Made by a program: the position numbers and the translations under genes. 64,000 nt of DNA. It comes from Chitinophagaceae bacterium. GTDB taxonomy: Bacteria > Bacteroidota > Bacteroidia > Chitinophagales > Chitinophagaceae. Under the pieces are notes generated by a model. That model did no database searches and was not told the DNA's origin. It was given only the letters and a program-made list of their open reading frames with translations. This document shows positions 27,652 through 37,704 of this stretch, one piece after another. How positions within the stretch are numbered: the first letter of the stretch is position 1; each line of letters starts with the position of its first letter. The stretch covers positions 248,001-312,000 of the forward strand of contig JAIETM010000004.1 in the NCBI GenBank assembly GCA_019745155.1, written 5' to 3'.

Positions 27652-27680
27652 AAAGGCGATGGAATCCATCGCCTTTATTA
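27652..27680 (+). terminator. Terminator after the charged-repeat gene
   Basis: Perfect 12-bp inverted repeat AAAGGCGATGGA (27652-27663) / TCCATCGCCTTT (27665-27676), then ATTATT. It starts 5 bp after the stop codon. Confidence 0.75.
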
Positions 27681-27734
27681 TTGTGAGCCTGTTTGCTTTT
27701 ACTTTTTGCTGCTCACTTCTCACTTACTACTTAC

Positions 27735-30700
27735 TTAACTGCAACCCATGCTGTTACCGCAGTTCAGACATTTGTAGCAAGTACCGCTACGGATGGTGAT
27801 GTGACCGCAAGTGTTACAAGCTGGTGCATCACTCTGCATATTCTTAGCTGCTGCATTCACCATATCCAGTGAGTTCTCTGCATTTACCGCTGCACGCTGT
27901 ACTTTGGCTGCAGGAGCGGGTGTAGTGCTGGCAGCAACGGGTGCTGTTACACGCACACTGCTCAGCTCAGGCTTTCCCAGTAAAGTAATGTCCCCATCAT
28001 CATCACCGGTGTTACCAATCTCAGGCTTGTCTAACACATGTACCAGATCAGTTCTGCCGAGGTATTCGTAAGCGAGTGCACGGAATACAAAGTCAACCAG
28101 TGAAGTCGTTGTCTTGATATTCGGATGGTCTACCATACCTGCCGGTTCAAAGCGGGTGAAGACAAACTTCTCTACAAACTCTTCCAATGGTACACCGTAC
28201 TGGAGACCAACAGAGATAGCAATTGCGAAGCAGTTCATCAAGCTGCGCACGGTAGAACCTTCTTTCGCCAGATCGATGAAGATTTCACCCAGTGTACCAT
28301 CCGCATATTCACCGGTGCGGAGGAAGATTACCTGACCATTGATCTTGGCTTTCTGTGTAAAGCCGCGACGCTTGGCTGGCATTGACTTACGCTCAACGAT
28401 CTTAGACAGCTGACGCTTCAGTGTGGTATCAGCTGAAGCCTGCATACGGCGTGTTACTTCATCCAGCAGTTCTTCTACAGTCAACTTAGTTAAGTCAACA
28501 ATATTGCTTTCTGCTGCAGGCGCTTCCGCAACGGTTGCTTCAGCAGCAGTTTCATCTGCATCTTCTTTTTTCTTCTTCTTGTCTGACTTATTGCTCAGTG
28601 GCTGGCTCAGCTTAGAACCATCACGATACAGGGCACAAGCTTTCAGACCCAACTGCCAGCTCAGCATGTAAGAATCAGCAATCTCATCAATAGATGCTTC
28701 GTGAGGCAGGTTGATGGTCTTAGAGATCGCACCGCTCAGGAAAGGCTGACAAGCAGCCATCATACGGATGTGGCCATGTGCATGGATATAACGCTCACCT
28801 TTCTTACCACACTTGTTGGCGCAATCAAATACAGAAAGGTGTTCTTCTTTCAAGAATGGTGCACCCTCTACAGTCATGGTACCGCACACGTAGTCGTTAG
28901 CAGCATCAATCTCTTCATCACTGAAGCCTAAACCTTCCAGCAGGTTGAAGCTCCAATCATTGTATTGTTCAGCAGTAAAGCCAAGTCTTTCCAGACAAGC
29001 TTCACCCAATGTGAATCTGTTGAAAGCAAAACCAATTTCGAATGCGCTCTTCACAGCACCGTTCAGCTTGCTGATTTCTTCTGCAGTAAATCCTTTGGCA
29101 GCCAGTGTTTCAGGATTGATGAAAGGAGCACCTTCCAAAGTAGCAGCACCTACTGCATATTTTTCAATGGCATTGATTTGGTCTTGCGTATAACCCAATG
29201 TCTTCAGTGCATTAGGTACAGCACCGTTGATGATTTTGAAATAACCACCACCAGACAATTTCTTGAACTTCACCAGTGCGAAATCTGGTTCAACACCTGT
29301 TGTATCGCAATCCATTACCAGACCGATAGTACCGGTTGGTGCAATTACAGTTGTTTGCGCGTTGCGGTAACCGTATTTCTCACCCAGTTTCACTGCATCA
29401 TCCCATGCTTTGGTAGCACTCTTCAGCAGATAATCAGGGCAATATTGGGCTTTGATACCTTGTGGCTTAATGCTCAAACCAACATAAGCTTCTTCTGCAT
29501 CATAAGCAGCAGCTCTGTGGTTGCGCATTACGCGCAGCATATCTTCTTTATTCTCTTTGTAACGTGGGAATGGACCATGCAGGGCAGCCATTTCAGCAGA
29601 TGTCTTATAAGCAATACCGGTCATGATTGCAGAAATTGCACCCGCGATACCGCGAGCTTCTTCGCTATCATACGCGATACCGCTGATCATCAATACAGTA
29701 CCCAGATTGGCAAAGCCGAGACCCAGTGTTCTGTAATCGTAAGACAGCTGTGCTACTTCTTTAGATGGGAACTGCGCCATCAACACAGAGATTTCCAACA
29801 CCACAGTCCACAAACGGCTGATATACTCCAGACCTTCTACATCCATCAGGTTGGTTTGCTCATCGAAGAACTTACGCAGGTTGATAGAAGCCAGGTTACA
29901 AGCGGTATTGTCTAAGAACATGTACTCAGAACAAGGATTAGACGCATTGATGCGGCCACCTTGAGGACATGTATGCCATTCGTTGATCGTAGTATCATAC
30001 TGTGTACCAGGATCAGCACAACGCCATGCAGCATAAGAGATTTTCTCCCACACTTTGCTGGCAGGTACTTTCTTCATGGTACGGCCATCCGTACGCGCTT
30101 TCAATTCCCAATCTTCACCCTTCTCCAGTTTCTCGAAGAATTCGTTAGGGATACGTACAGAGTTATTAGAGTTCTGACCAGAAACCGTTAAATATGCTTC
30201 ACCTTCATAATCGCTTGGATAACCGGCAGCGATCAAGGCGCCTACTTTTTTCTCTTCTTCAACTTTCCAGTCGATGAATTCCATGATCTCTGGGTGATCC
30301 AGATCCAGGCACACCATCTTGGCAGCGCGACGAGTTGTACCACCGCTCTTGATAGCGCCTGCAGCACGGTCGCCAATTTTCAGGAAGCTCATCAAACCAC
30401 TAGAAGTACCACCACCGCTTAGTTTCTCACCACCACCACGAATACGGCTGAAATTGGTTCCCACACCAGAGCCATATTTGAAGATGCGCGCTTCGCGAAC
30501 CCAGAGGTCCATGATACCACCATCATTCACCAAATCATCATCAACAGAGAGAATGAAACAAGCGTGAGGCTGAGGACGCTCATAAGCATTCTTAGATTTC
30601 TTCAATTCCCCATCCACTGGATCTACATAGTAGTGACCCTGGGGCTTACCTGCAATACCATAGCTTTCATACAAGCCGGTATTGAACCACTGCGGACTGT

Positions 30701-31097
30701 TGGGCACGCAGCTTTGATTCAGGATGCTGTAGGCTAATTCATCATAAAATATCTGCGCATCTTTTTCAGAAGCGAAATATCCATAACGCTCACCCCATAC
30801 ACGCCAGCAATTGGCCATACGGTGTGCTACCTGCTTCACGCTGGTCTCACGACCCAGTGAACCATCCGCTTGCGGCACACCAGCTTTACGGAAATATTTT
30901 TGTGCGAGGATATCAGTAGCAATCTGACTCCATTGCTTAGGAACTTCAACATTGTTCATTTCAAATACCACTTCACCGCTTGGGTTGCGGATGATACTGG
31001 TACGATAGTCATAGTCGAACAAATCAAAAACGTTTACATCGTCTTTGGTAAAGCGGCGAGAAAATTGCAAGCCTTTGTTAGCGCGAGGGTTAGCCAT
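27735..31097 (-). CDS. nrdJ: Adenosylcobalamin-dependent (class II) ribonucleotide reductase
   Basis: 1120 residues. The enzyme reduces ribonucleotides to deoxyribonucleotides using a B12-derived radical, so the host can make DNA precursors without oxygen. Seen are the substrate/thiyl region [40 protein letters not shown], a pair of repeated modules ending in LEGAPF ([11 protein letters not shown] and [11 protein letters not shown]), a lysine/alanine-rich linker (about 820-860), a TSCPD-like domain (about 880-1000) and a C-terminal cysteine cluster ([20 protein letters not shown]) likely used for re-reduction. No cobalamin riboswitch is visible upstream. Confidence 0.95.
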   Translation of the reverse strand: MANPRANKGLQFSRRFTKDDVNVFDLFDYDYRTSIIRNPSGEVVFEMNNVEVPKQWSQIATDILAQKYFRKAGVPQADGSLGRETSVKQVAHRMANCWRVWGERYGYFASEKDAQIFYDELAYSILNQSCVPNSPQWFNTGLYESYGIAGKPQGHYYVDPVDGELKKSKNAYERPQPHACFILSVDDDLVNDGGIMDLWVREARIFKYGSGVGTNFSRIRGGGEKLSGGGTSSGLMSFLKIGDRAAGAIKSGGTTRRAAKMVCLDLDHPEIMEFIDWKVEEEKKVGALIAAGYPSDYEGEAYLTVSGQNSNNSVRIPNEFFEKLEKGEDWELKARTDGRTMKKVPASKVWEKISYAAWRCADPGTQYDTTINEWHTCPQGGRINASNPCSEYMFLDNTACNLASINLRKFFDEQTNLMDVEGLEYISRLWTVVLEISVLMAQFPSKEVAQLSYDYRTLGLGFANLGTVLMISGIAYDSEEARGIAGAISAIMTGIAYKTSAEMAALHGPFPRYKENKEDMLRVMRNHRAAAYDAEEAYVGLSIKPQGIKAQYCPDYLLKSATKAWDDAVKLGEKYGYRNAQTTVIAPTGTIGLVMDCDTTGVEPDFALVKFKKLSGGGYFKIINGAVPNALKTLGYTQDQINAIEKYAVGAATLEGAPFINPETLAAKGFTAEEISKLNGAVKSAFEIGFAFNRFTLGEACLERLGFTAEQYNDWSFNLLEGLGFSDEEIDAANDYVCGTMTVEGAPFLKEEHLSVFDCANKCGKKGERYIHAHGHIRMMAACQPFLSGAISKTINLPHEASIDEIADSYMLSWQLGLKACALYRDGSKLSQPLSNKSDKKKKKEDADETAAEATVAEAPAAESNIVDLTKLTVEELLDEVTRRMQASADTTLKRQLSKIVERKSMPAKRRGFTQKAKINGQVIFLRTGEYADGTLGEIFIDLAKEGSTVRSLMNCFAIAISVGLQYGVPLEEFVEKFVFTRFEPAGMVDHPNIKTTTSLVDFVFRALAYEYLGRTDLVHVLDKPEIGNTGDDDGDITLLGKPELSSVRVTAPVAASTTPAPAAKVQRAAVNAENSLDMVNAAAKNMQSDAPACNTCGHITIRSGTCYKCLNCGNSMGCS

Positions 31098-31503
31098 AAA
31101 GCAGTCCTGGTTTTGGGTATGGGTAAGTAAATGTGGTTAACAATCAGCCCCAGCCATTTTTTGGATGAGTGGTTGACGAAAATATCTGTAGCAGGGGGAA
31201 ATACAAGGGGTATTCAATCCACAGTTTGTGGAAAACAGATGTGGATTTTTTGGCAGTGCCGAACAGGGCTGCATTTGCTCGAATGTTCACACCTGTTCAT
31301 AAGAAATTTTGAAAAATTGCCACTGATTGTGACTGGAATTCCTTAATATTTTTGTTGAACAAGCTAAGGATGAAAGGTTTACAGGAGTTTTTTGCCGAAA
31401 CGCTTTGTGGGCATGGTTTTGAACCCTATTTTGTGTGCAGATTTGATTAAACAAAAACCATTCGGCCTTTTTTCTGCATTTTTGCAAGGGCTCAAACGCA
31501 TTC
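31098..31503. other. 406-bp divergent intergenic region between nrdJ and pcrB
   Basis: No gene seen. It holds a cluster of DnaA-box-like sequences at 31215-31248: CAATCCACA, then on the minus strand TTTTCCACA (31235-31227) and AAATCCACA (31248-31240), together forming a dyad ATCCACA/TGTGGAT. A possible nrdJ -7 element TATTTTCG lies on the minus strand at 31184-31177, with TTG about 19 nt upstream. No riboswitch or RNA gene was recognised. Confidence 0.5.
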
Positions 31504-32259
31504 ATGAATCAGGCACTGTACAACAAGATCAACGATAGAAAGCAGCGCGGACAAAAATCCTTTGCCGTACTGATCGATCCCGATAAGGTGAACGCTTCCA
31601 GCATTGAACAACTGGTTAGCCTGGCCATCGAAGCCCGTGTGGATTATTTCTTTGTCGGCGGTAGCTTGGTGATCTCCAGCCATTTGGATGAATGCATTCA
31701 GCAAATCAAAGCACTCTGCGACATTCCTGTGATTCTTTTTCCCGGTTCTCCATCACAAGTAAGCAGATATGCAGACGCGTTATTGTATCTCTCTTTGATT
31801 TCTGGTCGTAACCCAGAGTTGCTCATTGGTCAGCATGTGATTAGTGCACCATTCGTGAAAAAGAGTGGACTAGAAATCATGCCTACCGGTTATATGGTGA
31901 TTGATGGTGGTGCACCTACTACTGTTTCATACATCTCCAACGCAACACCTATTCCTGCAGATAAGAATGAAATTGCCATGTGTACCGCTATGGCTGGCGA
32001 AATGCTGGGCATGAAGCTGATTTACATGGATGCGGGCAGCGGCGCCAAACGTGCGATTACTGAAAGCATGATTGAAAAAGTAGCTTCAAGTATTGATGTA
32101 CCACTGATCGTTGGTGGCGGCATCACCGATCCTGAAAAAGCTTACCGCAATTGTAAAGCAGGAGCCGACATCATCGTCGTTGGCAATGCCATCGAAAAAG
32201 ATGCCGGCTTAATTAAAGAAATGGCCGCAGCCATTCACAGTATTCCCGTTAATGCTTAA
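31504..32259 (+). CDS. pcrB: Geranylgeranylglyceryl/heptaprenylglyceryl phosphate synthase family protein
   Basis: 251-residue TIM-barrel enzyme joining a polyprenyl diphosphate to sn-glycerol-1-phosphate. Visible motifs are FAVLIDPDKVN, DYFFVGGSLV, VILFPGSPSQVS, a YMVIDGGAPTTVSYIS block, LIYMDAGSGAKRAI and PLIVGGGITDPEKA, which binds the phosphate. The family is archaeal-type, and Bacteroidota homologues belong to the group-II synthases. The exact prenyl chain length cannot be read from sequence. Its stop overlaps the convergent M28 peptidase stop by 4 bp. Confidence 0.92.
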   Translation: MNQALYNKINDRKQRGQKSFAVLIDPDKVNASSIEQLVSLAIEARVDYFFVGGSLVISSHLDECIQQIKALCDIPVILFPGSPSQVSRYADALLYLSLISGRNPELLIGQHVISAPFVKKSGLEIMPTGYMVIDGGAPTTVSYISNATPIPADKNEIAMCTAMAGEMLGMKLIYMDAGSGAKRAITESMIEKVASSIDVPLIVGGGITDPEKAYRNCKAGADIIVVGNAIEKDAGLIKEMAAAIHSIPVNA

Positions 32260-33539
32260 CGCAGGTTTTTTGTATTCACACGTGTAGGTGTTTCCTTACC
32301 TGCAACAATCCCTCTTGCACTTAATGCAATAGAACGAATGATCTGTGTCATGTTCTCCATATCCAGTGTGCTCACTTCATCGCTCTGCTTATGATAATTG
32401 GGTTCACTATCCATCTTAGATGTAGAGATCGTATGTGCTGGCACACCCAATCTTGCCAATGTAGCATTATCAGAACGATAGAATAATTGCTGATCAGGAT
32501 AAGGATCAGGATAAAAATTGAAGCCTGTTCCTTCTAAATTCTTCTGCAGTATCGCACCCATATTGGTTTGCTCAAAACCAGTGATATAAGCAGAATTCTT
32601 ACCCCACTTACTATCGGTTCCAATCATTTCAATATTGAACATGGCCATCACTTGGTTAGGATCCATTTGCTTGGAAAAATATTGAGAACCGAAACCACCT
32701 ACTTCCTCTGCAGTAAATGCAGCAAATACCAATGTGCGTTCATTATTCTTCGCTTTCTTGTAATACTTGGCCAGCATAATCATGGCTGTTGTACCCGCTG
32801 CATCATCATTCGCACCATTGAAGATGGAATCCATTTTCGCATCAGGTTTGCCAATACCCAAATGATCATAATGACCAGAGAAAACCACATATTCGTTGGC
32901 CTTGCTCTTGCCGGGTAACACCCCTACCACATTGGCCATTTTCTGTTCAGTTACTTCCTGTTTGTATTGAATTGCAAAACTGTTTGCAGCATCATTGCTC
33001 AACACAAACACCAAATTCGACTGATCCTTGGTGATGCTTCTGCGCAAGAATGACAATCGAGGAAAATTTTTCTCGTGTGCTTTGTCAACCAGCACCAGCG
33101 CTGCTTTTCCGCTAGCAGCAATCTCCTGTGCTTTTTCAAATAAATTGTCACCTGCAGCAATCTTGATCGTGTTATAACCAGAAGTATTACTCACCGTTAG
33201 TTCCGCCTGCGGCGTGATCACCATTACCGCATTAGCAGCAAGCGATTGATCGTTCCAGCTGGCAGTAGTAGACAAAGCACGTGCACGCAAAATGGAAAAC
33301 TCCTGACAATAGCCGGTTAAACCAGGCCAGGTTTTCAAGCCGATTTTTTTGAACTCGGCAGCAATAAAATCTGCCGCTTTTTCAATACCCGGTGTGCCGG
33401 TTCTACGACCCATCATATCATCTGCAGCCAATGCTGTTTCAATGCGGGTAACTTCTTTTACACTGATAACTTTTTCAGGAGATTGCGCCACTACAGCAGT
33501 AGCAAAAAAACCTAATACAACTAGCAAACTTGATTTCAT
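32256..33539 (-). CDS. Secreted M28 family zinc peptidase
   Basis: 427 residues with a signal peptide (cleavage after VVAQ). The di-zinc aminopeptidase ligands are all present: His in SGHYDHLG, Asp in FNGANDDAAGT, Glu-Glu in FTAEEVGGFGS, the acidic residue in FNIEMIGTD and the last His in EPNYHKQSDE. A PA-domain-like insert lies between about residues 95 and 200. It is probably periplasmic or outer-membrane associated and acts in peptide breakdown. It starts 11 bp after the terminator of the LytTR gene. Confidence 0.92.
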   Translation of the reverse strand: MKSSLLVVLGFFATAVVAQSPEKVISVKEVTRIETALAADDMMGRRTGTPGIEKAADFIAAEFKKIGLKTWPGLTGYCQEFSILRARALSTTASWNDQSLAANAVMVITPQAELTVSNTSGYNTIKIAAGDNLFEKAQEIAASGKAALVLVDKAHEKNFPRLSFLRRSITKDQSNLVFVLSNDAANSFAIQYKQEVTEQKMANVVGVLPGKSKANEYVVFSGHYDHLGIGKPDAKMDSIFNGANDDAAGTTAMIMLAKYYKKAKNNERTLVFAAFTAEEVGGFGSQYFSKQMDPNQVMAMFNIEMIGTDSKWGKNSAYITGFEQTNMGAILQKNLEGTGFNFYPDPYPDQQLFYRSDNATLARLGVPAHTISTSKMDSEPNYHKQSDEVSTLDMENMTQIIRSIALSARGIVAGKETPTRVNTKNLR

Positions 33540-33550
33540 ATCGTTTCATT

Positions 33551-33574
33551 AAAAACCCCGAGTAATTCGGGGTT
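33551..33574 (-). terminator. Terminator of the LytTR regulator gene
   Basis: Stem AACCCCGA (33554-33561) / TCGGGGTT (33567-33574). Read on the minus strand it runs into TTTTT. It lies 7 bp past the regulator stop and just before the M28 peptidase start, so peptidase expression may partly depend on read-through. Confidence 0.75.
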
Positions 33575-33580
33575 GTGTAC

Positions 33581-34312
33581 TTATAAACTCATCATTTCTT
33601 TAAACTTCACGGTTTGTCTTCTGCTCACTTCAATCTTCTCACCACCTTTCAAATCTACAAGCAGACCACCGTTGAAATAAGGCTCAATCTTCTCAATCCA
33701 ACGCAGGTTGATGATATGCTTTCTGTTAGCACGGAAGAATACTCTATCATCCAACCTTTCTTCCAGCGCGTTCAAGGATTTCAGGATAAGTGGCTTGTTG
33801 GTACCGAAGAAAACTTTGGCATAATTGCCAACGCTTTCAAACAAACGTATTTCGCTTAGCTTCACAAACCAGCAGCGCTCACCGTCTTTTACGAATACTT
33901 GATCTTCTTCCGTGAGTGGGCCGCGATTCCCTTGTTGCAAACCAGCTTTCTCTTTCTGAATCTCCATCTGCAGTTTGTGGATTGCATCCGACAAACGCTT
34001 GGGCTCAATCGGCTTTTGCAGATAATCCAAAGCATTTACTTCAAAAGCTTTGATCGCGTACTCGTCGTAAGCAGTCGTGAAAATCACCTTGGGTGCTCTT
34101 TCCACTTCTGTCAACAAATCGAAACCTGTTTTACCGGGCATTTGTATGTCCAGAAAAATCAATTCCGGATTCATACTTTCAATTTTCTCAATGCCGTCGT
34201 CCACATTTGCGGCTTCTTCAATAATCTCAATCTCAGGGTGCACTTGCAAGAGCTTCTTCAACTCGTTACGTGCCAATCGCTCGTCGTCAATGATGATTGC
34301 TTTAATGGCCAT
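33581..34312 (-). CDS. LytTR-family response regulator
   Basis: 243 residues. The receiver domain (1-120) has the acidic pocket IIDDERLAR, phospho-acceptor D55 in FLDIQMPGKTG, TTAYDEYA and K in YLQKPI. The LytTR DNA-binding domain (about 145-240) has FVKLSEIRLFESVGNYAKVF and FFRANRKHIINLRWIEKI. It is paired with the histidine kinase gene 10 bp upstream. Targets are not evident. Confidence 0.95.
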   Translation of the reverse strand: MAIKAIIIDDERLARNELKKLLQVHPEIEIIEEAANVDDGIEKIESMNPELIFLDIQMPGKTGFDLLTEVERAPKVIFTTAYDEYAIKAFEVNALDYLQKPIEPKRLSDAIHKLQMEIQKEKAGLQQGNRGPLTEEDQVFVKDGERCWFVKLSEIRLFESVGNYAKVFFGTNKPLILKSLNALEERLDDRVFFRANRKHIINLRWIEKIEPYFNGGLLVDLKGGEKIEVSRRQTVKFKEMMSL

Positions 34313-34322
34313 GTTTGTGTAT

Positions 34323-35369
34323 TTATAGGACGCCTTCTACGGGCAAAATAACTTTCGCTTCAACAATACTGTTTTCCTTTTCAGTGATGGAAAAGGAAGC
34401 TTTATCTCCAAACAACAACTGCAAACGATGCTGTGTGCTTGATAAACCAAATCCATCTTGATTGATCTCTGCAGCAAGCTTACCAGAATTCTGCACAATC
34501 AATTCGTGGTGACTTTCACGGAAATCAGAAATCACTTTAATCAATCCACCTTCTTTTTGCTTACTGATGCCATGCTTAATTGCGTTCTCTACCAAGGTCT
34601 GTAACATCATCGGCGGCACAGCTTGATCCAGTGTATCTTCATCAATATCATACTCTACACGTAACCTGTCTTCAAAACGAATATGTTCCAACGCCAGATA
34701 ATCTTTCACAATATTCAATTCGCGCTCCAGCGGTGCAGTCTCCAGTTTCTCTGCCTGCATACTGCTACGCAGCAGATTGCTTAATTCAGTAATCGCTGTT
34801 CTTGCTCTTTCCGGATTTTCATCTACCAGTGCACGAATGCTATTCAAGGCATTAAAGATGAAATGCGGATTGATGTGTGATTTCAATGTTTTGAGCTGCA
34901 ATTCCTTTACTAAGCTCTCCAGACGCACTTTATCCAATTCTGTATTCTGACCTAACTCGATATAATGCCAGATATAGTAAATAGACGACCAAACGAGGAT
35001 AATCGGCGTATCGTTGAAGAAATTATACAGTGTTCTACGCTCTAATGAGAATTTACGCTCTGGGTTATACAGCTTTAACCATTCTACGATGGAGCTATTA
35101 GCAAGACTATACAAGACAGAAATACCCAAAACCACCAGACCTAGTTCAATCCATCTTCTTTTGCGAAGGGGCGGTAATAGTTTGAACGCATGGAACAGGT
35201 AACGCAGCACATGGGTAAAGATGAATCCGATCACAATAGTTAAGGCCAGTCGTTGGTATTGAAATACTGAGATCTTCTGGTCGAAAACAAATGCAAAAAA
35301 GAGTATGGTAAGTCCATACAGCAACCAGCCACCCAGCTGGCACCACCAATATGCTAGTCTAGTCCTCAT
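34323..35369 (-). CDS. LytS-like sensor histidine kinase
   Basis: 348 residues from the ATG at 35369 (MRTRLAYWWCQLGGWLLYG). Four membrane helices lie in the first 140 residues with little periplasmic sequence, then a short coiled linker and a His_kinase (PF06580) domain with the phospho-acceptor in HINPHFIFNALNSIRAL. The ATPase part has PPMMLQTLVENAIKHGISKQ and QDGFGLSSTQHRLQLLFG. A frame extending to 35429 exists, but a consensus -7 box (35376-35383) lies inside it, so the shorter start is preferred. It is co-transcribed with the LytTR regulator. Confidence 0.92.
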   Translation of the reverse strand: MRTRLAYWWCQLGGWLLYGLTILFFAFVFDQKISVFQYQRLALTIVIGFIFTHVLRYLFHAFKLLPPLRKRRWIELGLVVLGISVLYSLANSSIVEWLKLYNPERKFSLERRTLYNFFNDTPIILVWSSIYYIWHYIELGQNTELDKVRLESLVKELQLKTLKSHINPHFIFNALNSIRALVDENPERARTAITELSNLLRSSMQAEKLETAPLERELNIVKDYLALEHIRFEDRLRVEYDIDEDTLDQAVPPMMLQTLVENAIKHGISKQKEGGLIKVISDFRESHHELIVQNSGKLAAEINQDGFGLSSTQHRLQLLFGDKASFSITEKENSIVEAKVILPVEGVL

Positions 35370-35375
35370 GCCGTA

Positions 35376-35383
35376 CAAATATA
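35376..35383 (-). promoter_or_regulatory. -7 element of the histidine kinase operon
   Basis: Exact TAnnTTTG element TATATTTG on the minus strand, only 6 nt before the ATG at 35369. Transcription would begin at or near the start codon, giving a leaderless or nearly leaderless mRNA. No good -33 element is seen. Confidence 0.4.
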
Positions 35384-35557
35384 ACAGACCACCCTGCATA
35401 AGAGGGGCGTATTCTTGACCAGTGGTCAAATCGGTAGCTGTCTGGCAGAAACAAATGCTGAAAATCGGCGAACTAATGGGTTTGTGGAATGTTTTGACTC
35501 TTTGTATAGCCTTTCCTAAACGGCAAACAGCTATTTTTACAAACTAAAAAAGGATTC

Positions 35558-37492
35558 ATGGAGATTCAACCAGGCCCCCTGTTACAACAGCTCAATTCCC
35601 CGGATGACCTGAAAAAGATCAGCCGGGAGCAATTGCACCAGGTTTGTGACGAATTGCGCCAGTACATCATCGATATCGTGAGTGTACATGGTGGACATTT
35701 TGGTGCCAGTTTGGGTGTGGTGGAGCTAAGCGTGGCCCTGCATTATATCTACAATACCCCTTACGATCAACTTGTATGGGATGTAGGCCATCAGGCTTAT
35801 GGACATAAGATTTTAACCGGCCGTCGCGATAATTTCCACACCAACCGTAAATACAAGGGCTTAAGTGGTTTTCCCAAGCGCAGTGAGAGCGAATTCGACA
35901 CATTTGGCGTAGGCCACTCTTCTACCTCTATCTCGGCAGCATTGGGTATGGCCATGGCGTCTAAATATAAGGGCGAGCCTGACAGAAAAGTGGTTGCCGT
36001 CATTGGCGATGGTTCTATGACAGCCGGTATGGCTTTCGAAGGCATGAACCATGCCGGTGTTGCCGATAGCGATGTGCTGATTATTCTGAACGATAACTGT
36101 ATGAGCATCGACCCGAATGTGGGTGCGCTCAAAGAATATTTAACCGATATCTCTACTTCACCCACCTATAACAAAGTGCGTGATGAAGTATGGAATATCC
36201 TCGGCAAATTGCCGGTAGGCAAGAGCTTCAGCAGAGAAGTGGCCAGTAAGTTGGAACATGCGATGAAGGGTATGGTGAGCAAGAGCAGCAACTTATTTGA
36301 AGCATTGAAACTGCGCTATTTTGGTCCGATTGACGGGCATAATATCACCAAACTGGTAGATACGCTAAAAGACCTGAGAGAAATTCCAGGCCCGAAGTTG
36401 TTGCATATTGTAACGGTTAAGGGTAAGGGTTATGCATTGGCTGAAAAAGACCAAACCAAATGGCATGCACCGGGCTTGTTTGATAAAGTAACGGGTGAAA
36501 TTTTCAAGAAAGCCATTGATGCACCTCAGCCGCCTAAATACCAGGATGTATTCGGTCATACCATCATAGAACTCGCTGAAAAGAATGAGAAAGTAATGGG
36601 TGTTACACCAGCCATGCCTTCCGGTTCTTCGCTGAAATTCATGATGGATAAAATGCCGCACCGCGCATTTGATGTAGGCATTTGTGAACAACACGCCGTA
36701 ACCCTGAGTGCCGGTATGGCTACACAAGGCTTGCGTGTGTTCTGTAATATCTATTCTTCCTTCATGCAACGTGCTTTTGACCAAGTGGTGCATGATGTAG
36801 CGATTCAGAAACTGCCTGTGGTATTCTGTTTAGACAGAGCAGGCTTGGTGGGTGAAGACGGACCAACACACCATGGTGCGTATGATATTGCTTACATGCG
36901 TTGTATTCCCTACCTCGTGGTAAGTGCACCCATGAATGAGCAGGAATTACGTAACCTGATGTATACGGCGCAGTTGGAAAAGAACCAGCATCCATTTGTA
37001 ATTCGTTACCCAAGAGGTGAAGGTGTGATGCCTGAGTGGAGAACACCACTGGAAGCAATTGAAATTGGTAAGGGCCGTAAAATCAAAGATGGTCAGGAAC
37101 TGGCGATCTTGAGTTTTGGTCACCCGGGCAATTTTGCTACCACTGCCATTCGTGAATTGCGCACAGAAGGCATTGATCCCGCACATTACGACCTGCGTTT
37201 TGTAAAGCCATTGGATGAGGAACTGCTGCATGAAGTGTTCAGCAAGTACAACAAGATCATCACGGTAGAAGATGGCACCATTGTAGGTGGTTTTGGCAGT
37301 GCGATTCTGGAGTTTATGGCTAAGTACAATTATCAAGCTAAGGTGACGATGCTGGGCATTCCGGATAGAATCGTAGAACATGGCACCTTGAAAGAATTGC
37401 ATAGAGAATGCGGCTATGATGCCAAAGCCATTGCAGACACAGCACGCGTGATGATGAAGGATAGTGTGCTGGTGAGTCAGATAGCAGGATAA
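35558..37492 (+). CDS. dxs: 1-deoxy-D-xylulose-5-phosphate synthase
   Basis: First enzyme of the MEP isoprenoid pathway, condensing pyruvate and glyceraldehyde-3-phosphate with thiamine diphosphate. The 644 residues include HFGASLGVVELSVALHYIYN, VWDVGHQAYGHKILTGRR, the ThDP motif GDGSMTAGMAFEGMNHAG...NDNCMSI, and the transketolase-like DRAGLVGEDGPTHHG block with the catalytic Glu region FDVGICEQHAVTLSAGMA. A C-terminal transketolase_C domain follows. It is single and followed by a strong terminator. Confidence 0.97.
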   Translation: MEIQPGPLLQQLNSPDDLKKISREQLHQVCDELRQYIIDIVSVHGGHFGASLGVVELSVALHYIYNTPYDQLVWDVGHQAYGHKILTGRRDNFHTNRKYKGLSGFPKRSESEFDTFGVGHSSTSISAALGMAMASKYKGEPDRKVVAVIGDGSMTAGMAFEGMNHAGVADSDVLIILNDNCMSIDPNVGALKEYLTDISTSPTYNKVRDEVWNILGKLPVGKSFSREVASKLEHAMKGMVSKSSNLFEALKLRYFGPIDGHNITKLVDTLKDLREIPGPKLLHIVTVKGKGYALAEKDQTKWHAPGLFDKVTGEIFKKAIDAPQPPKYQDVFGHTIIELAEKNEKVMGVTPAMPSGSSLKFMMDKMPHRAFDVGICEQHAVTLSAGMATQGLRVFCNIYSSFMQRAFDQVVHDVAIQKLPVVFCLDRAGLVGEDGPTHHGAYDIAYMRCIPYLVVSAPMNEQELRNLMYTAQLEKNQHPFVIRYPRGEGVMPEWRTPLEAIEIGKGRKIKDGQELAILSFGHPGNFATTAIRELRTEGIDPAHYDLRFVKPLDEELLHEVFSKYNKIITVEDGTIVGGFGSAILEFMAKYNYQAKVTMLGIPDRIVEHGTLKELHRECGYDAKAIADTARVMMKDSVLVSQIAG

Positions 37493-37517
37493 TGCATCAA
37501 CAATAATAGCACTACTT

Positions 37518-37543
37518 AAAGCCGCTAATAGCGGCTTTTTTAT
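37518..37543 (+). terminator. Terminator of dxs
   Basis: Stem AAAGCCGCTA (37518-37527) / TAGCGGCTTT (37529-37538), followed by TTTATT; it lies about 25 bp after the stop. Confidence 0.85.
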
Positions 37544-37563
37544 TGGACATGGAGAATACGTCT

Positions 37564-37600
37564 CCGTTGTTTAACGGGGCAGCATCCCGTTAAACAACGG
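37564..37600. repeat. Perfect 15-bp inverted repeat hairpin at accessory-segment edge
   Basis: CCGTTGTTTAACGGG (37564-37578) and its exact reverse complement (37586-37600) around a 7-nt loop. A small hairpin GGAGA/TCTCC (37551-37565) overlaps its left edge. There is no T-run on either strand, so it is not a normal terminator. It lies between the dxs terminator and a very AT-rich block. Confidence 0.7.
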
Positions 37601-37704
37601 GTAAAATGATACAAAACACCCCCCTCAAAAAACGGGAAATTCCCCATTTTTTAATTGAAATCATAATTAGTGTTTTGCCATGTTATAAGAAATATTATAA
37701 CCAG

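Noticed and set aside
28965-29915. 316-codon frame on the plus strand within nrdJ
   Set aside because: Lies wholly opposite a well-conserved ribonucleotide reductase coding sequence; composition (C, Q, F, H rich) is that of an antisense shadow.
31310-31335. GCCACTG sequence resembling part of a cobalamin riboswitch, near nrdJ
   Set aside because: It is on the strand of pcrB, not nrdJ, and no B12 box or supporting stems could be found around it.
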